Of a stretch of DNA of 64,000 nt, positions 12,860 through 25,961 are shown piece after piece. Position 1 is the first letter of the stretch. Each line of letters opens with the position of its first letter. The translations under genes and the position numbers were made by a program. The notes beneath the pieces were generated by a model. It made no database searches and was not told the DNA's origin. It saw only the letters and a program-made list of their open reading frames with translations. Location: assembly GCA_907165275.2 (NCBI GenBank), contig OU015653.1, positions 2,386,001 through 2,450,000 of the forward strand, written 5' to 3'. This DNA is from Zygaena filipendulae (lineage: Eukaryota; Arthropoda; Insecta; Lepidoptera; Zygaenidae).

Positions 12860-13505
12860 TATCTAGTATTGAGATGTGAGTTTGTGTTGAGAGAAAAGAA
12901 AAAAAAACAACCTTTGATGAAATTATAATAATTCGTCTTTCTTATCCTCTCCAAAGACTAAAGGAAAGATGAAACATTATTTTCAATTTCATTTTTTTTG
13001 TTTTGTCAAAACAAAACGTAGGTAACCTTAGTCAGATTGTCTGGTATTCTTATCTTAAGTGTCTATAGTCTCACCTTGGGTGCGTCTCACATCGACCCCT
13101 GAGCGCCCCCGCCGTCTTTGTTAAGGTCGTTCAAAATATACCTAATAGGTATGTAGCTTTGGCAATATATTTTTTGGGATAGGCATATTAAAATATTAGG
13201 GGAAAACCTATTTTCTAGATGGTAAGAAGAAAAGCTTTTGTAAAATAAAAAGATTCGTTTTTTCTATGTTATCATTATTGTACAAAAAATACAAATAGCG
13301 AGTGTCATATTACAATTATTTGTCAAACAATTAAGGTCCTCAATGTTAGTATCTCAATTATAAATGAAGAAATTACTTTGATCACCACCACAACCACTCT
13401 TCATATTCCTTTCATGTTTTTGTAGCATTCCATTCAAACTAGATATACTAGTCATTTGACAGGAAATACCCTTCGGTTTTCACATTAATGTCTTACGTAC
13501 CCCTT

Positions 13506-13685
13506 GGCCACAGTCTCGGCGGCGGCGGTGGCGCGGGCGGCGGCGGCAGCGGCAAAAACAAATGTTAGACAACATAAGAAGTTGGCCACAGCTCGCGGCG
13601 CTCATAGCTGTGGCTGACTTCTTATGTTGTCTACCATTTGTTTTGCCGCTGCCGCCGCCGCCACCGCCGCCGCAAAGACTGTGGC
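13506..13685. mobile_element. GC-rich hairpin MITE, family D, copy 2
   Basis: Same structure as 10868-11028 but longer (CGG)n arms: GGCCACAGTCTCGGCGGCGG at the left end and CCGCCGCAAAGACTGTGGC at the right, with AGACAACATAAGAAGT mirrored by ACTTCTTATGTTGTCT in effect. The transcript of either strand would fold into a single hairpin of about 180 nt. Confidence 0.82.
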
Positions 13686-14270
13686 ACCGCCCTTACATGG
13701 TAATGTAACATCACAAATAACACCCTCGGCCCTCGTTATCAGATCTAGATCAATCGGATAGTGTCAATTTGTGAGACGCGCGTGCATTGTTGCCACACCG
13801 CCGTATTTTTTGTTGTCCCATTCTGTTGTTGGACGACGATTGTTGAAGCAACAATAGCCACTGTTGTTATGTGTTAAGTGTCGATTTGTGCTAACACTTC
13901 CGCCTATTATAATTGCATAAATGTTGAAATATTAAAATTGCGTTTCGTGCAAGAACTTGAGTGTTGTGTGGATTTTTTTTTTTTTCGTTAATTTTACCAT
14001 AATGCAAGCTTGACAAAGACAACAGTAGTAGTGTATAGAGCTCTACCTGCTGTGGTCTATGTGACATATTACCTATGTTTTTATAGTATTGTACTACCTC
14101 TTTCTCGCGATTTTATTCCCGTTTGTTTCTCTCGGGAACTCTTTGCTCCAGGATAAAAAGTGAGTACTTTAGCATCCGATCTGTGAAACAATTTTTAGAA
14201 TCGGTTAAGAACGCTGATTCACTATGAGCAGGTAAGACCAATAATTTGGGCACTGGGACAAACAATGAAT

Positions 14271-14297
14271 GTGGCGCGTATTATGACCATAGTGAAC
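14271..14297. mobile_element. MITE family C, terminal fragment
   Basis: GTGGCGCGTATTATGACCAT then AGTGAAC matches one end of family C. The rest of the element is not recognisable; a weak other end may be the CACTATGAGCA near 14219. Confidence 0.5.
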
Positions 14298-14301
14298 AGG
14301 A

Positions 14302-14519
14302 ACTTTCCTCTTTATAAAACGTATAACTATCAGTGCAGACGTAGTTGAATAAATACTTAATTAGCATCTGATTAAATAGATTCATGTACATTCAAGTACA
14401 TTTATGAAAAGGCAAAGTTTTTTTATCAAAAAGGCAGACGTACTTGAATATAAATAATAAGATGCTAATTATTCAACTACGTCTGCACTGATAGTTATAC
14501 GTTTTATAAAGAGGAAAGT
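14302..14519. mobile_element. MITE with 51-bp perfect inverted repeats
   Basis: 14302-14352 is the exact reverse complement of 14469-14519 (51 of 51 by eye; starts ACTTTCCTCTTTATAAAACG). The inner 116 bp keeps partial symmetry (AATTAGCATCT on both sides). Perfect arms imply recent origin or gene conversion. No relative was seen in the window. Confidence 0.85.
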
Positions 14520-16811
14520 AGAGTAATGTTAGGGGCTGCCACTATATGACTGTGTTCAAAGACAAGTAGGTACTTAATTGTTTTTAATTGTTTTACATAA
14601 TTTCTGAACGAATATATTTAGCTTTACTGTGAGAATCAAAAACCCTCGGGGACTGCCTGGCCATCGTGCTCTTGATCGTGAATTCGTGAACCACGCGCGT
14701 CGCGCGATAATGTCTCCAGCAATATCGCTCGTTTGAGCTTACGAACTTGGACAAATTTAGGACTGTAAAATTTTGTAAAAGTAGAAATTTTTTTTTTATA
14801 GTTTGTAGTACAATTTCATAGTATTCGTTCGTAGTATTCATACATTGGAAGGCATAGTAGCTCAATGGAATAGTTGTTTTGAAAAGGGAAAATATTCTCA
14901 CTCTATAGAATGTAAAATGGTTGAAGAAGGCTTTTCAGTATCCGGTTCTCGACTGAAATACCTCCAAAAAAAAACGCTTTGACATAGAAAAAATTTTTTA
15001 TTTTTCTTGTAATATGTAACATGTAACCATAACTTACCGAGGGTTTGAATAAGCCCTTCGTGCAACCTACACCCTAACTGCTAAGTAAAACTACACTCGG
15101 CAGTGAGCACACAAAATCAGAGCGAAGGCCGAAATAAATTACTGTTATTACATATTATCACCGAAGCTGCGTCATTTATTAAATAAATTACATACAATTT
15201 TGACGAATGTTTGCGCTCAACTAAAGCTTAACTTTTGGCCTTGACTTGTAAATAGTAACCAATTAACTGTCTATGAATAACAGAGGAGTGACCGCACTTA
15301 AACGTTCCACTAATTTATAGCCCGAAGTATTTATTTTTAATAACACCCTTTATAAATAGTTGTCGGATTGGATTACCATTACAAAATATAGATTCGTTAT
15401 TGTGCAAGTAGATCTACGACTACTGCTCGATTTAACAAAGGGAGTCTAATAAAAAATTCAGTTTAGTATGCCGAGTTGTAAATTTGAATTGCCCATTGAA
15501 GGTAAATAAAACTTAATTGACTTCCGATGGCGATGGATTTGTTTCAAATAAGCCGGATTCGCATTGTGCCCGTTTGTTCGCAATTTTGTCCATAACCAAT
15601 TATGTATATTATTTTAAACTATTACATTAAACTTATAATTAGATGCCTATTCACTTTTAATCTTAAAGCTCTAAATTAAGTATAGGCGTATCCAGGGAGT
15701 TGATAAAGAGTATAGATACAAAAAAAAAACAACATAATATGATACCCTTTTTTTGTTTTTAAGCTATTTCAGCGTCTGCAAGGCTTTATCCCTTTTCATG
15801 AAATCAAGGGTGTAATAAAATATGTACATATTTCAGACTATCTGATCTCCCCGCGGTTTCACTTACACTTGAATTATGGGACACACTTTTTGTTACGGTA
15901 TAAAAGTAGTAGTCCGGTTACATAGGGATATTGTAACTTCCTATATCAATGAATTTTTAGATTTGGTCGAAGAAACTACATACACATTATATTACATTGT
16001 TATTACAGACGTAGGTATGTCCAAACATCAATCCCTAAGCCTAACAGCTTATACGAGTGAAACATTATTAGACATCAACCACAGAACAGAAAATAACAGA
16101 TAGAAGGGACATCAACTTAATTGGTATGAAAACAGACGAAAACCAGTGTCGTCGGGCGATTTTCGCACACAAAACTATTCCTCACGCACTAAAACATTCA
16201 TTAAACACTTTATGGTTATGTTTTTACTTAGTCACTGTTTTTAAAATTCACAGTTTTGGGAATATTGTGGTAAATATACTTGGGATGGCAGCAAAAGGAG
16301 TTTTGGGCAAGTTAGAGCATTTGCTCTAATTTCCTTTGCAACGGTAGCGTGCCTGCCCCGCCTACATGTCCTCTCTAGATAATTTATTTGCTCTGTGACA
16401 TCAACAGTCAGCTGCAGTCTGCAAATCATTCTAGTCTAACATGAACATGTGAACCCAGCTTTGTATTTCCAATCACGCCGCCTTCGCCCTTGCACTTGGA
16501 TATTCCAAGAATACTGCTTATTGCTTAAAGAAATCTCTTTAAAGTCTGTCGTTAACTCTGACACTTTTACTTTCTTTGAATTACTCAGCGAGCGGACGGG
16601 TCGACTGTTAAACAGCTCGAGATAATTACTTCTCCTATTTTTAGTTCTTTTTTTTGTTTGAAAACTTTGTTTAACCTATTAGCACGTACGGCCTTAAGTA
16701 TCTGATAGGATTCGAAAAGTTGGCCGTTTGCGTTTTTAGTATAATATTATGACTGTGTCGAATCTGATGAAATCACTCTTATGCTAAAAATTAAGTATCT
16801 ATTGTTAAAAA

Positions 16812-16860
16812 AGGCCCTTATTCACAACAACATTCCTTGCCCATAACGCGCGTCCCACAA
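16812..16860. mobile_element. MITE family C, left-end fragment
   Basis: GGCCCTTATTCACAACAACA and TTCCTTGCCCATAACGCGCG match the left end of the copy at 10635 with ACTATGACC deleted. No partner end is visible. Confidence 0.6.
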
Positions 16861-16887
16861 ATACAAAAACTGCCAATTATTCATAAA

Positions 16888-17073
16888 TCTTATATGTATA
16901 TAAAAATGAAATGCTGTTCGTTTGTCTCGATAAAACTCGAGAATGGCTAGACCATTTGGTTAATTTGATTCTTGAAATATTTGTGGAAGTTCAGGGAAGA
17001 TTTAAACGGTGAGTTTCGGAGTTCTTGCGGGAATTCCGAAACTCACGCGGGTGAAAACGCGGGACAAAGCTAG
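16888..17073 (+). mobile_element. Helitron-like, second 5' type
   Basis: Begins A|TCTTATATGTATATAAAA and continues ATGCTGTTCGTTTGTCTCG; ends GGGACAAAGCTAG|T. The 5' part differs from the copy at 12671 but is shared with 46462-46630. Confidence 0.75.
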
Positions 17074-17209
17074 TATTAATTAATATTCGGTATGCCATAA
17101 GGCAAGTCAGTATGATTAGAGATCGGATAATTGTTATGAAATAAGGAAACCTATAATTTTTTTCCTAGAATTAAATGAATATATTCATTTAATTGTGGGC
17201 AGAAAATGT

Positions 17210-17560
17210 ACAACGTGTTAATGAATAAACTGAAAACTAGAAAGTAATTTGCTCAGAATCGACTAGCGAATCGATCGCACTATGTTTTAATATACTTAGG
17301 TTTTTTTTTTTTTTTTACTAGCCCATGTCAAAATTATTTATAATACAATATTAGACGCGTACGCCGCCCGCAGCAAAACAATTCGAATCGGTAGGCGCGG
17401 GGGTAGCGCTTGGAATTTCGTAGATAAGTCACCTCCAAACTAATGTTGAATAACTTTTAAAGTATAAATTTTTTCGACATAAAATATATTTTTATCATAT
17501 TATTATTTATTTTTTTACATGGGGTGTATCAGGTTTTCAGTTAATTCATTAACACAGTGT
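17210..17560. mobile_element. MITE family F, copy 1
   Basis: Inverted ends ACAACGTGTTAATGAATAAA and GTTAATTCATTAACACAGTG. A conserved G+C-rich core reads CGTACGCCGCCCGCAGCAAA. About 350 bp; about 90% like the copy at 55162-55510 by eye. Its left end directly follows AT-rich DNA with ATTAAATGAATATATTCATT palindromic. Confidence 0.75.
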
Positions 17561-17830
17561 GTGTCCATTACACACACATCTAATACATTAATTGGATAAC
17601 AATTTTGCTCGCTCCAAGGCTGCCCTGTGTAACGCGATTAATTAATTCCTGCGCATGAAGTGTCAAAAAAATTGCCAAAAAATATTTACCAAAGGTTAAC
17701 AGTATTAATTAGATTATTCTCTAATTCCTATAAATAGTTGGTATTACCGTTATAGTCTTATAATAAATGCGAACTTAACTGCTAAGCTAAGTGTGGCAGG
17801 TTCGATCCTCGCGTCAGGGATCCTAATTTT

Positions 17831-18006
17831 TCCATACTAATATTATAAATGCGAAAGTAACTCTGTTCTCTGTTACCTTTTCTCGCCTCAACTACAAAAC
17901 CGGTCATCATTAAATTTTGCATTCACGTTGTCAGGGGTACAGAAAAGGACATAGGGTACTTTTTATCTCCCAAATTAACGCGGGTAAAACCGCGGGTAAC
18001 AGCTGT
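17831..18006 (+). mobile_element. Helitron-like, 3' end decayed
   Basis: TCCATACTAATATTATAAAT at the start, AATTTTGCATTCACGTTGTC inside and CCGCGGGTAACAGCTG at the end, where CTAG has become CTG. Immediately upstream a B-box-like AGGTTCGATCCTCG (17800) suggests a SINE remnant. Confidence 0.7.
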
Positions 18007-18818
18007 AATAATTTATTCATAACATTATGGAGTATTTAACCTCTCGTCTGAGTGTTTAATTTGTACCGTAAGTTTTATAATAATAAAAGTATTATATTAA
18101 TATCATTTGTCTGATAGGGACCCATATACAAGCTGTGCTTAGTTCGAAACCTTTCGGTGCTGTCTGATAGTGTATGTACAAATTAAGGTACAAGCATTAT
18201 TTATATTACCTACTTTTAATTACTTCGAATATTTACTCGCTTATTTGGTGCGTATATTATGTGTTAAAGCGACTTAGCAAACAGTTTTCATTGAACATTA
18301 GGTGCCTTTTACATATAAAAATTAATGTCTTGGATTTAACAGCCCCGTGAATTTATAGCGCTTTTATGGCTGTACTTCCATTCTTAAATATGGCTGTTTA
18401 TGCGGTAACAATATTGTTTAAGCTCCATGAAGCCGATTTTAATGCTTAAATAAATACCGTATAGAGCATTACATAAACTGAGTGACGACTTGTTTCCGCG
18501 GAGGGTAAGCACAGTTATAGATTACTATACAGGGTATACCCGTAGGGTCGTTAAAATCGGTTCAGCCGTTTCAGAGATTAACCGGATCAAACAGACAGAT
18601 AGAAAAAAAAATAAAAAATATTTTTTATCTAAGTAGGTACCGTACCTTATAACTTTCATATGAATTTTGTGAATTTGGAATTACAAACACACACTTCAAT
18701 TTTATTTATTTATGTTTGAGATTTTCTCTGTGATTTATCAGTAAGTATATTTATTTATATTATTTTTATAGGTGGTAACGATGACTTGAATAAGTACCTT
18801 GTATAAAATTACACTCTA

Positions 18819-19017
18819 TCCTACTAATATTATATATGTGAAAGTGTGGATGTTTAGATGTTTGGATGTTTGTTACTCAATCACGCAAAAACGGTTGAAC
18901 GGATTTGGATGAAATTTGGCATGCAGGGGTACAGAGAAGGACATAGGGTACTTTTTATCCCGGAATTCCCGCGGGAACTCCGAAATTAACGCGGGTGAAA
19001 TCGCGGGGCACAGCTAG
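18819..19017 (+). mobile_element. Helitron-like, well preserved
   Basis: A|TCCTACTAATATTATATAT at the start and GGGGCACAGCTAG|T at the end. Inside are CACGCAAAAACGGTTGAACG and TCCCGCGGGAACTCCGAAAT. It is a good reference copy for the family. Confidence 0.8.
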
Positions 19018-19524
19018 TATAATATATTTCATTAAGTACCACATCGCCACCAATTTCTCGCATCAGCGTCAATTTTTAAATAATATTATAATAAACAATA
19101 AAGCCATGCATAACTCGTAACTAATTTCATTAGCTTTGACAAAAAGCAACAAAGGACGTTGTAGTTTAACGAACCTTTGCTTCAACGCAAAAAGCTATGA
19201 ACCAAGTCACTTAAGAGCGCCCGATACTTCGTACTTTCCGATATAAACGAAGAAATGGTTTATTTTTGAACTACAATATAAAAATAAAAAAAATAAAATA
19301 ACAAAACTTAGACCAAAATTTCGACTTTATATGAAATGAAAATGAAAATTAAAAATTTATTTATTACCATAAATATTACGTGTAGTGTGTAAAATATAAA
19401 TGTTAATGGACGCAATGCGATGCAAGGTGAAAACTATTAAATATAGAACACCTAGTTAATTATATTTTTTTATTAATAAAAAATATGTTTTCACCACTAA
19501 AACAAGTAATTTTTCGAAAATGAG

Positions 19525-19684
19525 TTTGTTACGCTTCCACACCTTGACGGCGCAACTGATCTTTATGAAATTTTGCATACACGTTGTCAGGAGTACAGAA
19601 AAGGATATAGATAGGATACTTTTGTCCCGGAATTCCCGCGGGATCTCCAAAATTAACGCGGCTGAAACCGCGGAAAACCGCTAA
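19525..19684 (+). mobile_element. Helitron-like, first of a tandem trio, ends CTAA
   Basis: Recognisable from TTGTTACGCTTCCACACC to CGCGGAAAACCGCTAA. The 5' terminus is unclear. The end is CTAA rather than CTAG, followed directly by TC of the next copy. Confidence 0.7.
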
Positions 19685-19868
19685 TCTTAATCTTCTTAAT
19701 ATATATAAATCACGTGTCACGTTGTTTGTCCGCGATGGACTCCGAAACTACTGAATGGATTTTGATAAAATTTTGTAACCATTTATAATATGGTCCAACT
19801 TAAGAGATAGGATAGTTTTTATCCGGGAATTCCCGCGGGAACTCCGGAATTATTGCGGGAACAGCTAA
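19685..19868 (+). mobile_element. Helitron-like, second of the trio, ends CTAA
   Basis: Starts at TCTTAA (19685) or at TCTTCTTAATATATATAAAT six bases later. Contains GTTGTTTGTCCGCGATGG and ends ATTGCGGGAACAGCTAA. The next copy begins at once with TC. Confidence 0.72.
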
Positions 19869-19987
19869 TCACCGTAAACTACTGTCAGGGCCGTCAGGGG
19901 TACAAAGAAGGACATAAAGTACTTTTTTCCCGGAATTCCCGCGGGAACTCCTAAATTACCGCGGATGAAATCGCGGGGGACAGCTAG
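19869..19987 (+). mobile_element. Helitron-like, third of the trio, 5' part deleted, ends CTAG
   Basis: Opens TCACCGTAAAC, then GTCAGGGGTACAAAGAAGGA, and closes CGCGGGGGACAGCTAG|T. It is shorter than its neighbours because most of the 5' half is missing. Confidence 0.7.
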
Positions 19988-20580
19988 TTAGTTTATAAAA
20001 TAAACCCGATTACCTAGTGTAATTAGAATCAAAGTAAAGAATTAGAATGAAAAGGTGTTTTAAATAAGATTTTTAACTTCTACTAGAATCATTTGCACTC
20101 TATCACGAAGCCAACAACCAGGGGGCTCTTGATGCTTCTTAACTTTAACTCTGACTTTAAAAGTCGGGTCATTGTCGTGATGAGTCCGACTCCTCGCGAG
20201 GGCGGGTCGTGATTCCAAAGAAATCAGTCTAGATTCTAGACTTTAGATACACTTTGTTCGATACCGAGACATATTGTTTTTTAAGATTTTGGAAGGCAGT
20301 TGCATTTTTTATTTTTAATGATAATTACCCAATGTGAAAATTCTGCTCAGTTTGGTTCAATAGCTTTTGTGAGTGCGTGTGTTAAAAAAAATATTTACAG
20401 ACAGACAACTACGGATAAAAAAACTGAAACTACTTGACCTATGAAGCAGAAATTATGCAGGTAAATAGTTTATGACTATAGGAAGGCATTTCAGCTAAGA
20501 GCATTGATTTCACGGAGTTTCCCAAACCCGAGTAGATTACGATAATGGGATTTAATAAATAGTATAACAGTAGGTACTTA

Positions 20581-20600
20581 GAAAGAAAGAAAGAAAGAAA
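20581..20600 (+). repeat. (GAAA)n microsatellite
   Basis: Five GAAA-type units followed by TAAAACTACG. No Helitron end is directly adjacent, although in Lepidoptera such repeats have been linked to Helitron-like insertions. Confidence 0.75.
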
Positions 20601-21689
20601 TAAAACTACGTATCGGTTCTTAAAACATTCTACATAAGTAAATCAAAACATCACATTTTAAACATGTGTCGTCATCATATTGAAAGCAGTTTTTGCTTAA
20701 TTTAGTTTCTGTTGCATAATGTGGAATACTTTATTTTTTCTCGTTTTCTGTTTATCTTAACATGTTATAATATTAATATGCTTCAATAATATCGCTTTAT
20801 TCTAAATTTAACACAACCCTGGCTTAATTCTCGCTTGGGTGTCTGCTTACTGTGTCATGTAATTTGAATCTACAGAGTAGTTTGTAGATTCAAATTTTAC
20901 CAATGTATAATACCAAAAAATACCAAAACATGCCTCGTTCACGGACCCAAAATGGGTATTTACGAGTAAGTAGGTACTAAGGTGCATAAATCTTGTCATG
21001 TTAGTATCAAACTAGAGACCGTATTCGGGACACGATTCGTACGCAACAAAGTATTTATACCTATTCGCGTTGGCCACTCGTAATCGTTAATACAACCGCA
21101 AGCTCTAATAGGACATTATGATACAAATGAGCTAACTTCTCGGCTCCTATACGCCCTCGCTTTCCTCTCCATAATCCAGCCAGCCAGTTTAGTAACCAAT
21201 GCTCAGATGTTATTTCTTATGTCGTTTATCAACACATTTTCGAAGACACCAGTTGCAGTGCGATAATTTTATTGCAGCAATGTAAAGGAAAATTCTTGAT
21301 GGTTTAATTAGCTCCATGGATGGTTTAATTATGAACCTAAAAATGGAGCTAAGCCTAAGAGCTACTTTATGAGCTGTGTTCAACTGTGTTGAAAAAAATT
21401 TAACCTAATCCAAAAATACAAGCCAAGAAAAGAGTTTAGATATTATATCTATATTGATATTCTCAATTGATCATGATGATATTATATAGCTCACGTTTAC
21501 TTCTCGGAGGGACCGCCAGAGACATCTAATAATATCCTCACTCAGGTTGAAGAATTTAAATTGAAATTTTAGAGTTTTTTTTTTTTGACTATCTTCTAAT
21601 TCGTTTTAAAGTATTTTTAAAATAAGTATAGGGCAGCCGCAGTGTAAGAAAATATAGTTATTACTCGAAATTAGTATGAAAACCAACCG

Positions 21690-21990
21690 TGACGTGTACT
21701 GGTCGCCAAATGTGAGTTGAAAAATGATTTGTTTAGGACGAATCGCGTATGCATTAAGTCGCCAAATGGTATTCCGAACCGTGGCACGGCAAGCGGTCCG
21801 AGTTGCATAACGACCGTGTGCAGCTCGCACGCGCTACTTTCATTGTTATGTGGGGATCGCGTGCGATATCAACACCATTCGGAACGGGCCTCTCATTGAT
21901 ATACAAGCTCCGATAAAAAAAGACTGTGAGGAAAGCTCGAGTCGGCGGCTTTGTGTAGGTACTCCACAGCGTTTTCGACATCGTCTCGGT
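21690..21990. other. Repeat-poor, G+C-richer patch
   Basis: About 300 bp of mixed-composition DNA (ACCGTGGCACGGCAAGCGGT, GTGCAGCTCGCACGCGCTAC, GTGGGGATCGCGTGCGATAT). Overlapping short frames on both strands have no recognisable product. Confidence 0.3.
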
Positions 21991-22555
21991 TATGGCGAGT
22001 GATACCTATGTGGGTCAATCAAACAAGTAACATACTACATAGATAGTCAACGAGTATGGGGCCGCAAGCTTTTTAAACACGGAACGGTCTTTATTGTCAT
22101 AAGAGTTCGGCTTTGCTGCACGATTAACTTTAACTAAACTGTAACTTTGACGGCAGCTCAGAACAGTTTAGCCATGAAAATGTGGTCGGAGAATTGCGGT
22201 ATTTTCAAAATAATAACAAAGGCCCCGTTGAGTGTCGCCGACCAACTAAAAAAAGGAAGTTTTGTGCACAAAAATTTCTAGCTAAACCCAAAGGCTTGGG
22301 CCAGAGTCTGTCATAAGTTTACCGTTTATCATAACCGTTTGGTTTAGTCGAGAAAGAGATCACAGTGAATTTCAGTAAAAATGCATTTGCCCTTAATTTT
22401 TATCTTTTGCTTTTCGAAAAACACAAAGCTTGCATGACCGTAATAACGTGGGTACTCGGCACTTACTCAGAAGGTACCTACTAACAACTGTGTAAGAACT
22501 AAAATTAGTCATTGTATTTTTATAGCTTCATAACTGGATGTTCCCAAGTTTTGCA

Positions 22556-22727
22556 TCACTACATAGTATAAAACAAAGTCGCTTCCCGCTGTCTGTCTGT
22601 CCCTAGTATGATTAGATCTTTAAAATTACGCAACGGATTTTGATGCGGTATATTTTTTAATAGATAGAGTGATTCAAGAGGAAGGTTCTCCGAAATTACC
22701 GCAGGTGAAACCGCGGGGGACAGCTAG
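22556..22727 (+). mobile_element. Helitron-like, third 5' type
   Basis: A|TCACTACATAGTATAAAAC, then CGCTGTCTGTCTGTCCCTAG, ACGCAACGGATTTTGATGCG and the end CGCGGGGGACAGCTAG|T. The 5' half resembles a repeat I recognise from many lepidopteran genomes. Confidence 0.75.
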
Positions 22728-25700
22728 TAGATTATATAACATCAATGCTTTATACAATATTAATTTAATATAACAGTCACAATCTCATACTGACAAACGC
22801 ATACGTAATCAAAGTTAAGAGATAGAATGTCTATTAAGACATTTATTTCTTGTAAGTACTTACGTTTCGATTGTGTTGTCTTCCCACGAGTGTTGATGGA
22901 GATTAAGCAATTTGTTTGCTCGAAAAAAAAAGTTCTTCGCTCACCTCATAAACATAATTTAGTGTAATTTGTGTATTACAATCAATTTTTATTGTTCAAT
23001 AGCGATGCATCTTCTCAACGATTTTAGACCCGAAATTGAAAGATAATGTGTATTAACTTTCAGCCCTATAAATATTTGCAGTTAATTTTACCACATGTTA
23101 TAACATGTATATAGGTAAACTAAACATACCTACTGTATAAGTATATGAGAATTTCGTCGCCAGGCTGTCTAGTGTCTACCTCTTTAAAAATATACACACA
23201 ATTATTACAAAAAATCGCTCATAAAACTTATAACCTTAACCCAGTGACCCGACGGGGGATAAGATCACATTTATAAAGCAAAATGTTATGTCGTCAATCG
23301 AAACTGGCATTCGTAACGGGCCAGCTGGAACCGGTCGGCAACCGAATGGATAACTTTCATCTTTTGCACACCTGTTTTACAAACGCAAGACAATTTAATT
23401 TTGACCCAGTCACTAAACTGACAACAGCTGGTGGGCAAATCACGAATATTCAATTAAAGTTGCTCGCCGATATCGTCGTAGTAACTCTGATCCATCCATC
23501 AGTTTTCTAATTTTGTCGCTTTATGTGACGGCAAAGCGCGCCAAAATATCGATATAATCGATATATATAATATAGAATATAATCGATATGCTTTTTTATG
23601 GACAGCAACCGTCTAGTTCGAAAAAAATTAAGGTCCGGAATCGTTTATGATGGTATTTTATTTAGGAACCAAAATTGTATCTTAGGTTACAGAAATTTAT
23701 ATTGAAATATACCTTGTTCCAAAATTACTAAAGTACAGTTTGAAACGCGTTTCAACCTCACTGATCGCGGATTAAATTATAATTAATTTTTTATTACTAT
23801 AAGCCGCCCTTGATACGTAGGTATATATAGTATATACTTTGATTTGAATCTGTTATAACTACCTTACCTCCAAAGGAAGCTTGAAGAAAGGTACGATTTA
23901 GATTTTAAAATGTCACAATAATGAAATCGATTTAACAAAGTCTTTGACTTTATTTTTTAGCTATATATCTATACACAGACAGCTCGCAGAAATCTCTGTG
24001 AAAAGCTTCTATATATGCACAGTGGTAACAATCACGGTAAATTAATAACTGTTTAGTTCGTATCTATCCATATTAATTAGACCGGTCCGGTTTGGCATTT
24101 CGACTGGACGGAACAAGCTAGGTGTGATTTCGAAACGTTTAATTAGAAAGCTCGCGCTTAATCAAATATTAAAATAAGCTAACGAAATTAATAACAGAAC
24201 TAGAGCACAACACCTAGACAGTCAGACGGAACGAGTCTATATTTAGAAATGTCTAACAATATTGTCATTTCAATAATTTGAAACTCTTTTTATTTTCGAA
24301 CTGAACTTTATCGTTTGGTAAGGTATGAAAATGTTCTTGTCAAATATAAAAAAATATGTAGATATAATCTATTAACCAAATAAAATATTAAATAACTACA
24401 ATTATTCAGTTGGAAAATAATCAAATACATATCAGAGACTTTTGTGTTTATGTATTTCGGTTCCATTCTCTGATAATAATGCACTCAACCTAAATAAAAT
24501 TGAAGAAGAAGCATCTCTGCTAAAGTAAAGTTTAGAAAAGAAAAACCATTTAGGCCATATCTTATTAGTTATTACCGATTCCAAAACTGCTGTTTACCTA
24601 CCTAACAATACGCAATCGGTTTCCGAAACACTAATTATGAATAACTTCAATCACCCTTTTTCACACGTTCTCAATTCCAATCTATGTATTACTTCGTTCG
24701 CATTTGTTACCGTAACCCCCATCGCTCTCTATCGTACGCAATCTGATCGAACAGGTGTAATTAAAAACGTTCATAGTTTTTAAATTAATGTCGTCGACTT
24801 TTGAACTTTGACTTTCTGAGAGAAGTTTTGCATAATTACCTATTACGCAAACAGTCAAACATTTAGTCAAGTTATTGATTTATAATGTCTCATGAGTTCA
24901 TTTAATTCTTTTGGTTAAGAGTTAAAATTGAAACGTATAGCTAGTCATAAATTTTCTTAGGAATTCTCTTAAAAAATAAAATTATACGAAATATCAATAA
25001 CAAGTACCTACACTGTTTAATATCAATCGTCAGTTACCTTTATCATTTCTTTAGCAGTTAACATAACATCATCAAAGTACAAAAGAATGACTGTACTTAT
25101 AGGAAATGTTAAAAATACAAGTGTTGAGTAATGAGTTGAAATTAAAATGTATGCTTCAACGATAGATCTATTGTTTGAATTTAGGTGTGTGTCGCTTCGG
25201 CCTTGTAGAATGTCAAAAGAGTGTTTAAGACTAAGCGGATGATTATGTTGACGACATTGTTTGCAGGCGCGGAACGCGATCACGCCATCGCATCGTTACT
25301 AGTTACTTCCTAACACGGTAATGTTATCTAGATGTCATGAGCATTTATCAACTTTGCATAATCCTTACGAATTTTAATATCTTCCGAACATAATGGTATC
25401 ACTTCACTTATTAAGTCCCGAGGCTTAATTTACTATGACTACATTATTTATGATATTTTCATTGCGAATAAAAATTTCCTGTAACTAACCATGGTAAAGA
25501 AACTAATTTTATTTGCTGTGCATTAAATACATATTCCCAATGCACGGCCACAGAACTAAACAAATATGTATAAATCTGCATTTAATACCTCCATCACACC
25601 TCTATATTTTGTGGAATTGATTTAATCACCATCGCAAGCTATCCGTCGTCGATCGTCAATATAGCGAAGACATTGTTTTTTAAGCAAGCTACTTCACTAA

Positions 25701-25961
25701 ATAAAAGCGTTCTGTTAAAAGCTTTTGCTCGTACCGCTCACCGCTACGCGTCATTATAACATGGGTCAATCAGAGGCGACTCCGCATGACTGGCCATTTC
25801 TTTGTAGCTCACTGCACGCTGCCTCCTAACCTCTATGCAATGTGACCCACATTTATTATCTGCCAGTTAAATTGATTGGCGTTCTCTGAATTATGAAACA
25901 TCTAGGTATGGTTCGCAATTATTGTGTGGTCTAGCAGGGAAATTTGCTAGTAGGTATTAAC

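Noticed and set aside
17768..17825. tRNA-like stretch with AGGTTCGATCCTCG
   Set aside because: Short, with no pairing acceptor stem; next to a Helitron-like start. Probably a SINE remnant.
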